Source: Eriocheir sinensis (Eukaryota; Arthropoda; Malacostraca; Decapoda; Varunidae). Taken from it: a DNA stretch of 64,000 nt. Positions 34,561 to 45,016 of the stretch are shown here, in pieces. Location of the stretch: the NCBI RefSeq assembly GCF_024679095.1, contig NC_066544.1, positions 1,806,684 through 1,870,683 on the forward strand. The letters are read 5' to 3'. Made by a program: the position numbers and the translations under genes. Positions within the stretch are counted from its first letter, which is position 1; each line of letters starts with the position of its first letter. The notes beneath the pieces are model-generated. The model did not search any database. It saw only the letters and a list, made by a program, of their open reading frames with translations, and was not told the origin of the DNA.

Positions 34561-36120
34561 GCCTGCGCCACTTGCTTCGGCTTGGGGCAGGCGCTGGAGC
34601 GGTGATCAGACTTGCCGCAGTCCTTGCAGCAAGTCTGAAGCCCCCAGACTTCGGCCGGTCGAGGAACGCGTCTTTCGCCCCTCGGACACCGGTCGCGTCT
34701 GTGGCCCTTCTCACCGCAGCCCCAGCAACGGCCACCAAACTCGGGGCTCGTCTCCTCGACGCCGCCTTACGCTCGAACTTCGCCTTCCGGCCTCGCACGT
34801 CGTTCCGAGGCTTGGCGTAGTCAGCGAGGCGGCTTGACGTCTTGAGAAACGCCTCGAACTCCATGGCCCTCGCCAAAGCCACCTGCAGGTCACCAGGGTG
34901 GGCTTGCTTTACGTAGATCTGCAGCTGGTGGTCCTGCAGAGCATCTACGAAGGCGTCACGGGCGAGGACGGTCGTCATGTCTTCACCAGCAGCCGGATAA
35001 GCCCGCCTCACAAGGGCCTCCACATCTTGCGCCAGTTGTGACAGCGTCTCGCCCTTCTGCCTCGCCCTCTTCTTCAGCTGAGCCCTGTACACCTCAGCCT
35101 GGTGACTGTGCCCAAAGCGGCGCTGCAAGGCTTCCGACAGGCTGGTAAAGGAAGCTTGCTTGGTGGCTGGAAGGTGGCTGAGAATCTCGAGTGCCGGGCC
35201 CCGCAGCGCCGTTGCCAGCTGCAGCGCCTTTTCTTCCTCAGTCCACCCTTGAGCTGTTGCGAGCATGACGAACTGAGCAAAGTAGGCCTCCCAAGCTACC
35301 TTGTCATACTCAGCCGGCTTACGCCTGCGGTGGTCGTGGGAAGGAAACGAACGAGCAGGGTAGAAGGCAGGCACTCGGGGCAAGAAAGGAGGCAGGGTAG
35401 GGTTTAGGTGAGGAGGCGAGGGTGGCGGGCTGTTTGGCAACAGTGGCGGGGCCGCCGCTCGCGCCCCGCCGCAGCCCACGCCAGCCGCTGAACCCCGACC
35501 GTGACCCCCGGCCGGACACGCCAGGCCCGGAGGCTCAGAGAATGCACTGCGTGGCCTCAGCGAGGCTTGACACTGCCCCCAATCACACAAAGGCTCACTC
35601 TGCACTTCCTCTGGGCACACACGGCAGCCTGCCTCGCCTCAAACCTTACCTCCCGCACCTCACCTCTCAGTGCCTCTAGGCCCCTCTGTAGCTCACCCCG
35701 GACCTCCTCACAGGCCTGATCGGTATACTGCCGTGCCTCCTGCCGCACAGAAGCCAAGCTTGCTTGTAGTGCCTCCTCAAGCCTGCTGGCCTGTGCCTCG
35801 GAGCGCTCGGCCTGCTCACGGGCCTGCTCCTCAAGCCTGCTGGCCTGTGCCTCGGAGCGCTCGGCCTGCTCACGGGCCTGCTCCTCAAGCCTGCTGGCCT
35901 GTGCCTCGGAGCGCTCGGCCTGCTGTGCCTGCTTTTGACCTTGAAGCGTTATTTCTTGCCTCAAGCCAGCCAACATTGAGGCAATTAACTCCAGCTGGCC
36001 AGGCTTAGCGTCTTCATCAGCCTCAAGGTCACCACTACCCCCCCCACTCGCTCCGCCAGCCGCACCGTGCTCGCCGAGCTCCATTGTGCCCGAGGCGTCA
36101 CTCTTTGTCTGCCCGTCCAC
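34561..36120 (-). pseudogene. Gypsy-C gag
   Basis: An ATG at 36120 starts an acidic N-terminus, then a coiled coil made of a 54-bp tandem repeat (AERSEAQASRLEEQAREQ, three times, 35770-35935). In the next frame, from about 35620, come a Pro-rich linker and a capsid-like domain: KPAEYDKVAWEAYFAQFVML, ALQLATALRGPALEIL, and RQKGETLSQLAQDVEALVRR. Cysteine-poor sequence follows where zinc knuckles sit in Gypsy-A, and frame loss there may hide them. The coiled-coil/capsid order matches Gypsy-A. Confidence 0.85.
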
Positions 36121-36141
36121 TCACAGCACAATTTCCACCCC

Positions 36142-36155
36142 GCTCCTGACACCAC
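36142..36155 (-). other. Gypsy-C primer-binding site
   Basis: On the minus strand TGGTGTCAGGAGCG follows the 5' LTR after the base pair GT. It shares its first 12 bases with the Gypsy-A site at 3099. Confidence 0.8.
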
Positions 36156-36602
36156 TGTTGTACTCCACTTGTCTACCCCTCACACAGGCAGACAGGTGCT
36201 CTCCCAATTACTTAAACTGGGCTCGCTATGGAAAACACAGTGCTCCCACGAGGCGGACAGCAGACACAAAGACACTCCGGCGGACACACTCGCACACACC
36301 CACAGAGCACACAGCGAGGCACAATTAAATACAGGGCGGACTTTCTTGGGGTTTACTAAGCAATAGCACGTTGTACAATCCTTATAGTCCAAGGGGGAGG
36401 CAGTCAAGGCACAAATCACAGGCGATTAAGTCCTAAGGCACAGAGCACAGGCGAGCGCGTCCTTTGTCTTCTCTCCGTCTCCACTCTTCCTCGCCGCATG
36501 GCGTCCCTCTCCAGCCCGCCCCCTCAACGGGGCCGCAGGGAACCCTCATTACGTCACGTGGCGCCAATTACAATTTAAACTAAGCTAAGCCTTGGCGTAA
36601 CA
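36156..36602 (-). repeat. Gypsy-C 5' LTR
   Basis: 447 bp, TGTTACGCC...GTACAACA on the minus strand. It differs from the 3' LTR only near 36508-36540 (ccctctcc versus ccttctc; cagggaac versus caggaac). Confidence 0.96.
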
Positions 36603-37783
36603 ATATGTTCCATGCTATGCTCATTCGTTGAATTTAGTTGGTGTATGCGCTGCACAAGCGTGTCCAGAAGTAGTTCAGTTCTTTGACTTTGTTGAAAATA
36701 TCTATGTATTCTTTGCTGCTTCAACACACCGGTGGTCCATTCTGGAGCGTGCAGGTGGTGGAGTGCTAAAGAGGCTCTCTGCAACACGGTGGTCCGCAAG
36801 AGCTGATGCCATTAAGGTTATTAAAGAGTGTTTTCCTTTTATAAAGGAGGCACTGGAGAAACTTGCGAATGACCAAGAGCAAAAGGCAGAATGTCGACAG
36901 CAGGCAAATGGACTCCTCGAGAAAATGGAGTTGTTGGAAACTGGAATCTTAGTGGTTGTTTGGAATAGCTTACTGGAGCGCTTCCAGGCAACTCAAGCCT
37001 CTCTTCAAGCAAAGCAGCAAGATCTCAACATTGCTTCAGCATTGTGTGCCTCTTTGGCAGGATCTCTACAGAATTTCAGAGAACAATTCGATACGTTTGA
37101 GTCAGAGGCGCAGAACCTGACTCAAGTGCAGGATTACCGACCAACAAGAACAAGAAGAATTGCTCGAAATCGAAGGCGCGATGAGGATGTAGGCAGTGGC
37201 CGTTCAGTTCCAGATGCAATAGATAATCAATCACCTAAAGACCGATTCCGGGTGGAAGTTTTTCTTGCAGTAATGGACAGCCTACTATCTGCGCTGGAGC
37301 AACGTCGCAAGGCATACACTCAATTGAACACACGGTTTAGTTTTTGCGAAATCTGCATGACCTAACACCTGCGCAGATCCAAGAAAGTGCTGACAGACTT
37401 TAGAAGCATATCCCATGATTTGGAAGACGGATTGAAAGATGAACTACCTCAGTTTTCAGAATTTGTAAAGCACATTGGTGTTGATTGCTCCTCTCCAGAA
37501 CTCAACTATTTCACTTTGATTAAAGAAAACAATATTGATACCACGTTTCCTAACATTGACAATTTGTTACGCATTTATCTATGTATGATGGTAACTAATT
37601 GTACTGGAGAGATCATTTTCAAAAATGAAGTTGATTAAAAACTACCTACGAAACACGATGGGGCAAGAGCGGCTACACTATTTAACTCTTCTGAATGTTG
37701 AAAATGACGTTCTGAAGTCACTGAACTCCTCTGAAATAATTGCCAAATTTGCAGAGATCAAAATGCGTCGAAAAGACCTTTGA
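36603..37783 (+). pseudogene. hAT transposase, C-terminal part
   Basis: Directly after the ATAT duplication the frame reads VPCYAHSLNLVGVCAAQA, which continues AEY of the N-terminal part and supplies the conserved CxxH motif. The hAT RW motif, LKRLSATRWSARADAI, follows at about 36760-36810. A helical insertion domain and the C-terminal dimerisation region (DNLLRIYLCMMVTNCTGE, then after a shift LKLIKNYLRNTMGQERL) end at a TGA at 37781-37783. AATAAA occurs at 37825-37830. The frame breaks near 37365 and 37620. Confidence 0.88.
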
Positions 37784-39234
37784 ATGTCATTGTTTGAAGT
37801 TTTTATTTTATATTTCTCCTTGCAAATAAAACATTACATTAGACTTTTGTTGTTTTTGTTTTTGTTGTTGTAGAATGTAGATCAAATCTATAAAATATTC
37901 AATTACTTCCCGGTCATTATCTGTACATCAAATCAATCTGCTACAGGCCCCGCACTTGGTAAATCCGGCACTGCAAACAGGGCCCATACCACAAGGAGGC
38001 GGGCGACCGCCGAGCGTCACTAAGATCCAAACGGTACCGGTACAAGCGGCAATGCGCAGTGCCGAGTGATCATTAAGCTTCCCGGAACCCAAGTGATCAT
38101 GAGGCTTCGCGGTACCAGGTACCGATACCAGGTACCGGTACCTGGTACCGCGAAGAATCGATTCCTCGCGGTACCCGGTACCGGTACCTGGTACCGCGAA
38201 GCCTCATGATCACTTGGGTTCCGGGAAGCTTAATGATCACTCGGCACTGCGCATTGCCGCTAGTACCGGTACCGTTTGGATCTTAGTGACGCTCGGCGCT
38301 CCATGTGGTATGGGCCCTGTGTGTAGACGCTGAGTCACTGCCCCGCTGACCGTCTCCCCAAGTTCCCACCATTTTGTCCTGCTTTCCGTTTCCATCACAG
38401 CTCCCGTTTCCATTATTTTATTATTTGATTTATTTATTGGAGTTACTGGATAATTCTTCATGTCCGATTATTTTTCTTTTTTAGGTTGCTAATAAATATT
38501 GTTATTGTTATTAGACTATGATCGAGTACATCCATAATAACTATACATGCTATTTTTTCATAAAAAAAATAAATATTCACTTCATTCAGAGAGAGAGAGA
38601 AAGAGAGAGATTTACATAGATTTACATAGAAAATCAGACCACACAGACCCCTTGGTCCAGACTAGAAACCATGAACTAGCCGTGACCTGACACTGCCATG
38701 CCCCATCATAGCCAATGAGCTACCTGGCCCTGTTAAATCTGTAATCGAATACCCATAAAATCATGGTAAATCGCAATTAATATTACAATAAACTTATCAA
38801 TAACCGTAATTTGTGGGCTGTTGATGCAAACCAGACGAAACCAACAAAACTAACCACTACCCTAAGCTGAAACTAAGAACTACTATAGTCATTGTAATTG
38901 GTAGAGAATTTAAGTGATGATTAATTTGTTACGCATCTTTATCTCCTTTCCTATTTAACCAACTGCTCTTCTTGTCATATTCTGTGGTCTGTCCTTAAAC
39001 CTAAATGATTTTACATTAATCAGAAGGCTCCTAAACGTAGCATTTCTACTCTAGTTGATATTAAGTTGAAGGAGAGAGAGAGAGTTTTATTTACAGGAAA
39101 TTTATTTGGGAATTTCATCAGAAGTCATTAAGAAAAAAAAAACTCCTTCGGGTACCGGTACCGGTACTAACGGTACTTGAGTTTTCGGTACTGGTACTAC
39201 AGGTACTCAAATTAACGGTACTTGCCCATCCCTA

Positions 39235-39349
39235 GCCATAGGTCACGTGGTGACTCGTGAGGGCCGGAAGGTAGGGCCGGGTGGGCAGGTACCGGTACCA
39301 GCTTAATGACGAGATTTTCTATTCTCTTTTTTCTATTACTCTCTCGGTC
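39235..39349. other. Flank of copy C and fragment of another foldback end
   Basis: At about 39276-39300 a 'gggtgggcaggtaccggtaccag' stretch matches the terminal region of the foldback family but is cut off. It may be the left end of the copy that resumes at 40505. If so, about 1.2 kb between 39300 and 40504 was inserted later; ACCAG is present on both sides. Confidence 0.4.
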
Positions 39350-39505
39350 CCACACGTCCTTCTGCGTGTATCGAAACACACTAGAAAGTAATCACAACAA
39401 GGAGAGGGTATTCCCCGGCTGCCTGTGATTGAACCCGCGACCAGCGTGACGGGAGAGCCACTCCTTACCGAGTCGGCCAAAGAGGTACCCCACTGGCTAA
39501 GTGGG
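39350..39505 (-). repeat. tRNA-derived SINE
   Basis: On the minus strand, TGGCCGACTCGG (A-box type, about 39467-39479) is followed about 40 bp on by GGTTCAATC (B-box type, 39427-39435). This is the internal RNA polymerase III promoter layout of a tRNA head. A non-tRNA body continues to about 39350. It is not an intact tRNA, because the acceptor stem is not closed. Confidence 0.6.
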
Positions 39506-39841
39506 TTATGGCAAGGCAAGTATAGAGAGGTATAGTCACTCTCATAGAACGTGAAGAACCAAATTTTGAAGTGATCTTTTTTATTAGGACCTCTCGGATG
39601 TTTTTTATGTTATAAACTACTACAATAAAGTAAAATAAGATGTGGGTTTTTTGTTATAGACCCTGTGAAGCAATTGTCGGTGAATAAAAAATATAAATAG
39701 AAATGTTCACGGCATCTCATCCTGGACGATGATTGGCTGGCGTCTCGATAAGCTCCGCCCCTTCCTCGAGTTTCAGTTCTTCATTTCGTTGTGCTCAAAT
39801 TTCTTTAAAGTTTCTGATTCTTTCACTTCTGAGTATTTATA

Positions 39842-40034
39842 CATAGGGTCAAAACACCTCAAACAGCCACGCCGTGACGGTATTCAGCTGGCATTTGTTT
39901 ACTCAAGTCAGACTCGCCGCTCACCTCACGCCCCATCTGTGTGTGAGCGGCGAGTCTGACTTGAGTAAACAAATGCCGAAGTGAATGAAGGCGTCACGGC
40001 TCGGCTTACATTCGGCGGCGATTTTGACCCTATG
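39842..40034. mobile_element. 193-bp MITE folding into a perfect 35-bp hairpin
   Basis: TA flanks both sides (39840-39841 and 40035-40036). The terminal inverted repeats are CATAGGGTCAAAA. Inside, 39890-39924 and 39943-39977 are perfect inverse complements of 35 nt separated by an 18-nt loop. TA duplication suggests Tc1/mariner type. The following 40035-40504 has no gene that I can support. Confidence 0.75.
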
Positions 40035-40504
40035 TATATTTTTACCTCGGGAGATACCACACACCATCAGAAGCAGAAAAGCATGCAGATTCAGGATCTG
40101 GGCTTATAAAAGTGATGCGACGAAAACCAGCTGAGTACTAAGGAGTTGAAGGGAAATAAGTGCAAGAACATGTTTACTCCATCCTTCACTTAACTCTGAT
40201 TTTCGTATGTGTAATTTTACATTATTGTTACAAATTTATGCTAGTGTGATGCAGAATTTTCTCAAGAAGATGATGGTGGTCTTAGTTTTTCGTAAAAATG
40301 AATGTTGGGGTCAGGAAACAGGGTGGGAGTGAGGTGTGTGAAGTCGTCGGTTAGGGCAGACAACGAGGATGGGGCGTGGCCAAGCGTGAAGGCTATAGGA
40401 GTTGCCAACGAGTGATTTCCTCCCGCCTGTATGACGCTACCTTCTCTATACTTGCCTTGGGTTATGGGAGGCTCGTTCATCAGGCCGTCGCCGCACCACA
40501 CCAG

Positions 40505-40729
40505 TACCGGTACTAACGGTACCAGCTAAACGGTACGGTACCGGTACCAGATTGTTCGGTACCGGTACCAGATTGCTCGGATTTATTTATTGGATTTATT
40601 GATAATTCTTCATGTCCGATTTTTTTTTAGGTTGCTACTAAATATTGTTATTGTTATTAGACTATGATCGAGTACATCCATAATAACTATACATGCTATT
40701 TTTTTTATCCAAAAAATAAATATTCACTT

Positions 40730-40777
<48 letters not shown>

Positions 40778-40800
40778 ACCACTCAGTGAGTGAGTGTTTA
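40505..40800. mobile_element. Foldback element copy D, partial
   Basis: GGTACC/GGTACCGG motifs, the 'cggatttatttattggatttattgataattc' module, 'actatgatcgagtacatccataataac' and an AG array (40735-40775) follow the order of the other copies. After 'atcaccactcagtgagtg' similarity ends. Only about one arm is present. Confidence 0.75.
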
Positions 40801-40902
40801 TTGTGGTGTGTATTACGTGTTTCAGGTTATTCCACAGAGATTGATTGATAGTTATTGTTTCAGGTATTCTGAGGTATACAACAAAGGAGACGGATCGAGG
40901 AA

Positions 40903-40979
<77 letters not shown>
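40903..40979. repeat. (TA)n microsatellite
   Basis: About 77 bp of TA. Frames across it are not genes. Between 40980 and 41514 I see no coding or repeat feature that I can name. Confidence 0.97.
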
Positions 40980-40981
<2 letters not shown>

Positions 40982-41514
40982 GCCATCCCAACCCCCATTT
41001 GCAGGGTCTGTTAAGAAAAGTCAAGGCTGTGGGCAGTTATATATAGGTTTTGTTTGAGCACTTTGAGTAGCAGTTAAGGCACAAATCAGATCTTAAAAGT
41101 GAACATTAAGGGTTTTTAGATATATCTAATGAAATAGGAGAGTTCAATTAAATAATCTGGATTGGTTATTGATGAGTAAATAGTTGATCAGTTAAATTTG
41201 AAGTCGAATAGGGTTCTTAGGGCGAAATCACGAAAACTGATGGTGGGTGCCGTTGCAAAGACTTCTCCTTGAAACTACAACATCGGCCTTCGGGTCAGGT
41301 AGTTCAGGCTTGAAACACTCCAGAAGTGTAAATAACTTGTTTTCATTTTATCGTTTAGCACGGGTCCAAGAGGAGCGTCAAGCAGTGAAATGACGTTGTG
41401 AAGTAAAATTTTGTGAAGGCCATGGTCTCAGGTGGGCAGGTCAGTGCTGGCAGACTTTTTATTATTTTCTAATTTGTCATGTTGACGGGGTAAAAAGGCA
41501 GTTATTTAGGATGG

Positions 41515-41954
41515 TGCAGTGCAGCAAGAAATTGCTTCTGAAAAATTACAAACAACTCCAGTATAGGGCCAGATGAACTTTTCCCCAGGGTAATAAAGGA
41601 ATGTGAAACTGAAATCAGTGGGCAGTTAACAGAAGTATTTAGGAAGTCGCTATACACAGGGGTGGTGCCTGTTTCATGGAGGCAGGCACACGTTATTCCA
41701 GTATTTAAGAAGGGTGACAAATCTTCTATGGAAAACTATAGGTCGATTAGTTTGACGTCAGTTATAGATAAAATGATTGACTCAATAATAGCTGATAATA
41801 TTAGGGACCAAATTGACAGACATTATTTAATTCACGACTCACAGCATGGGTTTATTAAAGGAAAGTCGTGCCTCACTAATCTTTTATCCTTTTACGATAG
41901 AGTATACGAGGCAGCTGACAATGATGAGAGCTATGATGAAGTTTATCTTGATTT
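41515..41954 (+). pseudogene. CR1-like LINE RT, N-terminal part
   Basis: Encodes NSSIGPDELFPRVIKE, VPVSWRQAHVIPVFKKGDKS, MENYRSISLTSVIDKMID and HGFIKGKSCLTNLL, then YEAADNDESYDEVYLD: fingers and early palm of a non-LTR RT. It ends at the D of the first catalytic block, where the long-TIR element is inserted. Confidence 0.88.
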
Positions 41955-44218
41955 GGACAATTTACCGTTTCACCCAACCAACGATTTTCTGACGTGGTTC
42001 ATGTTTTTCTGGTGATAGATTTAGTGAATTACACGATTTTGTACCTCATTTCCGTCGCAAATGTCTACTTTTCGAGTTATGCCTCTTTTCAATTTATGCC
42101 TATCCCCTGCCCTAAACGATCTTGGGGACCTGTGGGAACACAGGGTTTTTGGGTGGGGGAGCATAAAATCGACTAATGCGCATTTCAAATGAGGTCGAGA
42201 AATCAACAGAATCACATTAGAACACCAGTGAAAAGGCATAGCCTACATTTGTTTTCATGAGAGCGGTGCAGGCGGCCATTAGAAGGAAAGCAGTGTTGCC
42301 AACGATCCGCTAGGGGTGAGCAATGTTGCTAACGATTCGCTGCATAAGCGAGCATAGGTAAGTGAGCAGTGTTGCCAACGACTCGCTACATTTAGCAGAT
42401 TTAGCGGTGAGGAGCATTGCCATTTCATTTTTTATAACAAAGGAAACAGCTCAGTGGCAAAAAATAAAATGGAAACAATCATTTAAAAAATAACGCGAAT
42501 CACTGCTCCTATAAATAGGGTTCACAAGACTAGCCAGCGGTAGCAATATATATTCCTTCCAGTAATGGTAAGGGATTATATATTGTTTGAAAGGGCGGGG
42601 GGGTTGGGCCTTGGTTAAGAGATGGGACGAAGGGGGCGATGTTAGATAATTAGGTCGCAAGGTTCGGCTGGAATAATTTAAATATGCTCACCCACTAGGA
42701 CCCTCCGAATTCTCAGTGGTCCCCCAAGATTGTAAAGTTCAGTTGGAATAATTTAAATATGCTCCCCCACCAGACTGCACCAGGGGGAGGGGGGGGTCCA
42801 GGGGGGGCGAAGCCCCCCTTGGTTAGGAGGGGGGGTCGAGGGGGGCGAAGCCCCCCTCAGCTAGGTCGTAAAGTTCGGTTGGAATAATTTAAATATGCTC
42901 CCCCACCAGACCACACCGGGGGAGGCGGGGTCCGTCCAGGGGGGGCGAAGCCCCCCTTGGTTAGGAGGGGGGGCGAGGGGGGGCAAAGCCCCCCTCAGTT
43001 AGCTAGGTTGTAAAGTTCGGTTGGAATAATTTAAATATGCTCCCCCACCAGAACCCCCTGAATTCTCACGGGTCCTCCAAGAGCCTCCCTTGGTTAAGAG
43101 GGGGGTCGAGGGGAGCTTCGCTCCCCCCACAGTTAGAGGTTAGGTTATGTAAAGTTGGGTTGGAGTAGTTCAAATATATTCGACATTCGCTGTAGGCCAT
43201 TGGAATACCCAGCGCGGGACGGAGTGGGGGGGCAGTGGTGGGATGAAGCAGTAGTTGTAAAGAAATACCGTGTTTGGTGTTTCGAAACTGCGGTCCATTC
43301 GAGCAGTAAGATAGTGTTTGCCTGTCAGTTTAAAGATGGCCACGGTGTGTGCTGGTTGTACGGACAACTACTGGGAATTTATTAATCAATTTAATCCAGA
43401 CGACGAAGTCATGGTGTCCTTCCTTTAAAAGTACGGTGCCCAAACTGTAAACTTTCCTGTAGTTATAGGGAGGAGAGGCAGCAGCAGCAGTAGCGCCACA
43501 AAAACATCAACATATGGCCAGTAAGGTAATGCCGTTGTTGTGGTTTTCATTTCCTGAACTTGGCGAAAGCAACGATTTTCTTGTGTTTTTTATTTTTTTC
43601 TGGTGATACATGTAGTGAGTTGAATGATTTTGTACCTCATTTCCGTCGCAAATGTCTACTTTTCGTGTTATGCCTCTTTTCAAGTTATGCCTATCCCATC
43701 TAGGAAAGTTAGAAATCTTCAGCCAGGGTATTTCAATAACAATTTTCCCAGAAAAACTCCCCCTTGTGATATGAAGCACTTCGTTGGCAATACTGCTCAC
43801 CTGCCAGTGGCCGCAGCCATCTTTGCTAAATGTAGCAAATCGTTGGCAACACTGCTCACCCATAGCGGATCGTTGGCAACACTGCTTACATCAAGATGAC
43901 CGCCTCCGCCCCTCATTCAAAACAATGTAGGCTATGCCTTTTCTCTGCTGTTCTAATGTGATTCTGTTGATTTCTCGACCTCATTTGAAATGCGCATTAG
44001 TCGATTTTATGCTCCCCCACTCAAAAACCCTGTGTTCCCACAGGTCCCCAAGATCGTTTAGGGCAGGGGATAGGCATAACTTGAAAAGAGGCATAACTCG
44101 AAAAGCAGACATTTGTGACGGAAATGAGGTACAAAATCGTGCAATTCACTAAATCTATCACTAGAAAAACATGAACCACATCAGAAAATCGTTGGTTGGG
44201 TGAAACGGCAAATTAACC
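41955..44218. mobile_element. 2.3-kb DNA element with ~450-bp inverted arms
   Basis: Left end GGACAATTTACCGTTTCACC; right end reversed GGGTTAATTTGCCGTTTCACC. CTTGATTT lies on both sides (41947-41954 and 44219-44226). The arms 41955-42430 and 43750-44218 are inverse complements with small differences. A third partial arm copy begins at 43560. Long TIRs plus 8-9 bp duplications recall Mutator-like elements, but no transposase is visible, so the class is open. The centre holds the G-rich tandem repeat. Open frames inside are not recognisable. Confidence 0.8.
42657..43165. repeat. Tandem block with G/C-run hairpins
   Basis: Four to five imperfect units, each containing 'ggttggaataatttaaatatgctcccccaccaga', spaced about 70-140 bp apart. 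Between them lie G-runs and palindromes of the type ggggggcgaagcccccc, which can form hairpins. A related but weaker sequence occurs at 46790-46990. Confidence 0.75.
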
Positions 44219-45016
44219 CTTGATTTTAGTAAGGCCTTCGATAAGGTACCTCACCAGAGACTGTCAAATAAAGTCAGGGTTCATGGAATAAGAGGGAAGG
44301 TATTTGATTGGATGAAGGCGTGGATTAGCGACAGGAAACAGAGGGTTACCATTAACGGTAAAAAATCCGAATGGGGTAATGTTACCAGTGGGGTTCCTCA
44401 AAGTTCAGTTTTAGGCCCGCTTTTATTCATTATCTACATCAATGACATAGACAATGGGATAACTAGTGACATAGGTAAATTTGCAGATGACACCAAAATA
44501 GGATGCACTATTAGGACAGGGGAGGATGCTAGAGCACTGCCAGCTTGGTCTGAGAAATGGCAGATGAATTTTAACATCACCAAGTGTAGCATACTTAGTG
44601 TAGGAACACGCAATTCATTACACAGGTATAGTTTAGACTCCACAGTGCTAGGCAGATCAGAATGTGAAAGGGATTTGTGAGTGTTAGTGAACTCTGACCT
44701 AAAACTAAGGAAGCAATGTATTAATGCGAGGAATAGGGCTAACAGGGTATTAGGCTTAATTAACAGGACTGTAACCAACAGGAGTGCAGAGGTCATCCTC
44801 AGACTCTATTTAGCGTTAGTTAGGCCACACTTAGATTATGCTGTCCAGTTTTGGTGCCCACACTACAGAATGAACATCAACTTGCTAGAATCAGTTCAGA
44901 GGAGGATGACCAAGATGATTCAGGGGCTGAGGAACCTCCCATATCAAAATAGGCTGAAACATCTAAACTTATATTCACTAGAAAGACAAAGAGTGTGGGG
45001 AGATCTGATAGAAGTA
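44219..45016 (+). pseudogene. CR1-like LINE RT, C-terminal part
   Basis: Encodes LDFSKAFDKVPHQRLSNKV, then WISDRKQRVTINGKKSEW, SGVPQSSVLGPLLFIIYIND and catalytic KFADDTKIGC (about 44476-44505). The thumb and C-terminal segment LVNSDLKLRKQCINARNRAN, RPHLDYAVQFWCPHYRMN and NRLKHLNLYSLERQRVWGDL follow. One TGA near 44679 breaks it. The last codon before the mariner-type insert is GTA, with the frame resuming as FKWVKGYNKGD at 46023. Confidence 0.9.

Larger units (their letters stand above)
30104..36602 (-). mobile_element. Gypsy-C: nearly full-length Ty3/Gypsy element
   Basis: A 6.5-kb element on the minus strand with LTRs at 36156-36602 (5') and 30104-30548 (3'). It has a primer-binding site, a polypurine tract and gag-protease-RT-RNase H-integrase. 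The ATAT target duplication is at 30100-30103 and 36603-36606. The two LTRs differ at only three positions (one substitution, two 1-bp length changes), so insertion is recent. The coding region is nevertheless in at least six frames. It shares layout and primer site with Gypsy-A. No envelope-like frame. Confidence 0.95.
27265..37973 (+). mobile_element. hAT transposon with 8-bp duplication, interrupted by Gypsy-C
   Basis: Left end CAGTGCTGGATTAACA; right end reversed CAGTGCCGGATTTACC. The perfect 8-bp duplication CAAACAGG lies at 27257-27264 and 37974-37981. Subterminal GGCCCCGCGCTT / AAGTGCGGGGCC motifs recur near both ends. The transposase runs left to right and is interrupted at 30103 by Gypsy-C. 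Without Gypsy-C (6.5 kb) the element is about 4.2 kb. The CAG...GGATT termini and the protein type suggest the Tip100/ZMYM-like branch of hAT, which is inference. Confidence 0.93.
26728..39234. mobile_element. Foldback element copy C, host of the nested hAT
   Basis: The left end TAGGGGTGGGCAGGTACCG and the right end ...CGGTACTTGCCCATCCCTA are inverted. The flanks are gccatggg (26720-26727) and gccatagg (39235-39242), an 8-bp target duplication with one mismatch. Without the hAT and its duplication the element is about 1.8 kb. It carries the same modules as copies A and B: the AG array (26950-27007), 'ggaaacgggagctgtgatgg' in both orientations, the GGTACC cluster at 38030-38280 and the second short AG array near 38590. 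Confidence 0.88.

Noticed and set aside
39420..39500. Functional tRNA gene
   Set aside because: A- and B-boxes are present, but the acceptor and anticodon stems do not pair well and a non-tRNA body follows. A SINE is the better call; likewise 57727-57800.
39300..40504. A separate 1.2-kb insertion into foldback copy D with ACCAG duplication
   Set aside because: The ends show no inverted repeats and ACCAG is part of the GGTACCAG motif itself, so the duplication may be chance.
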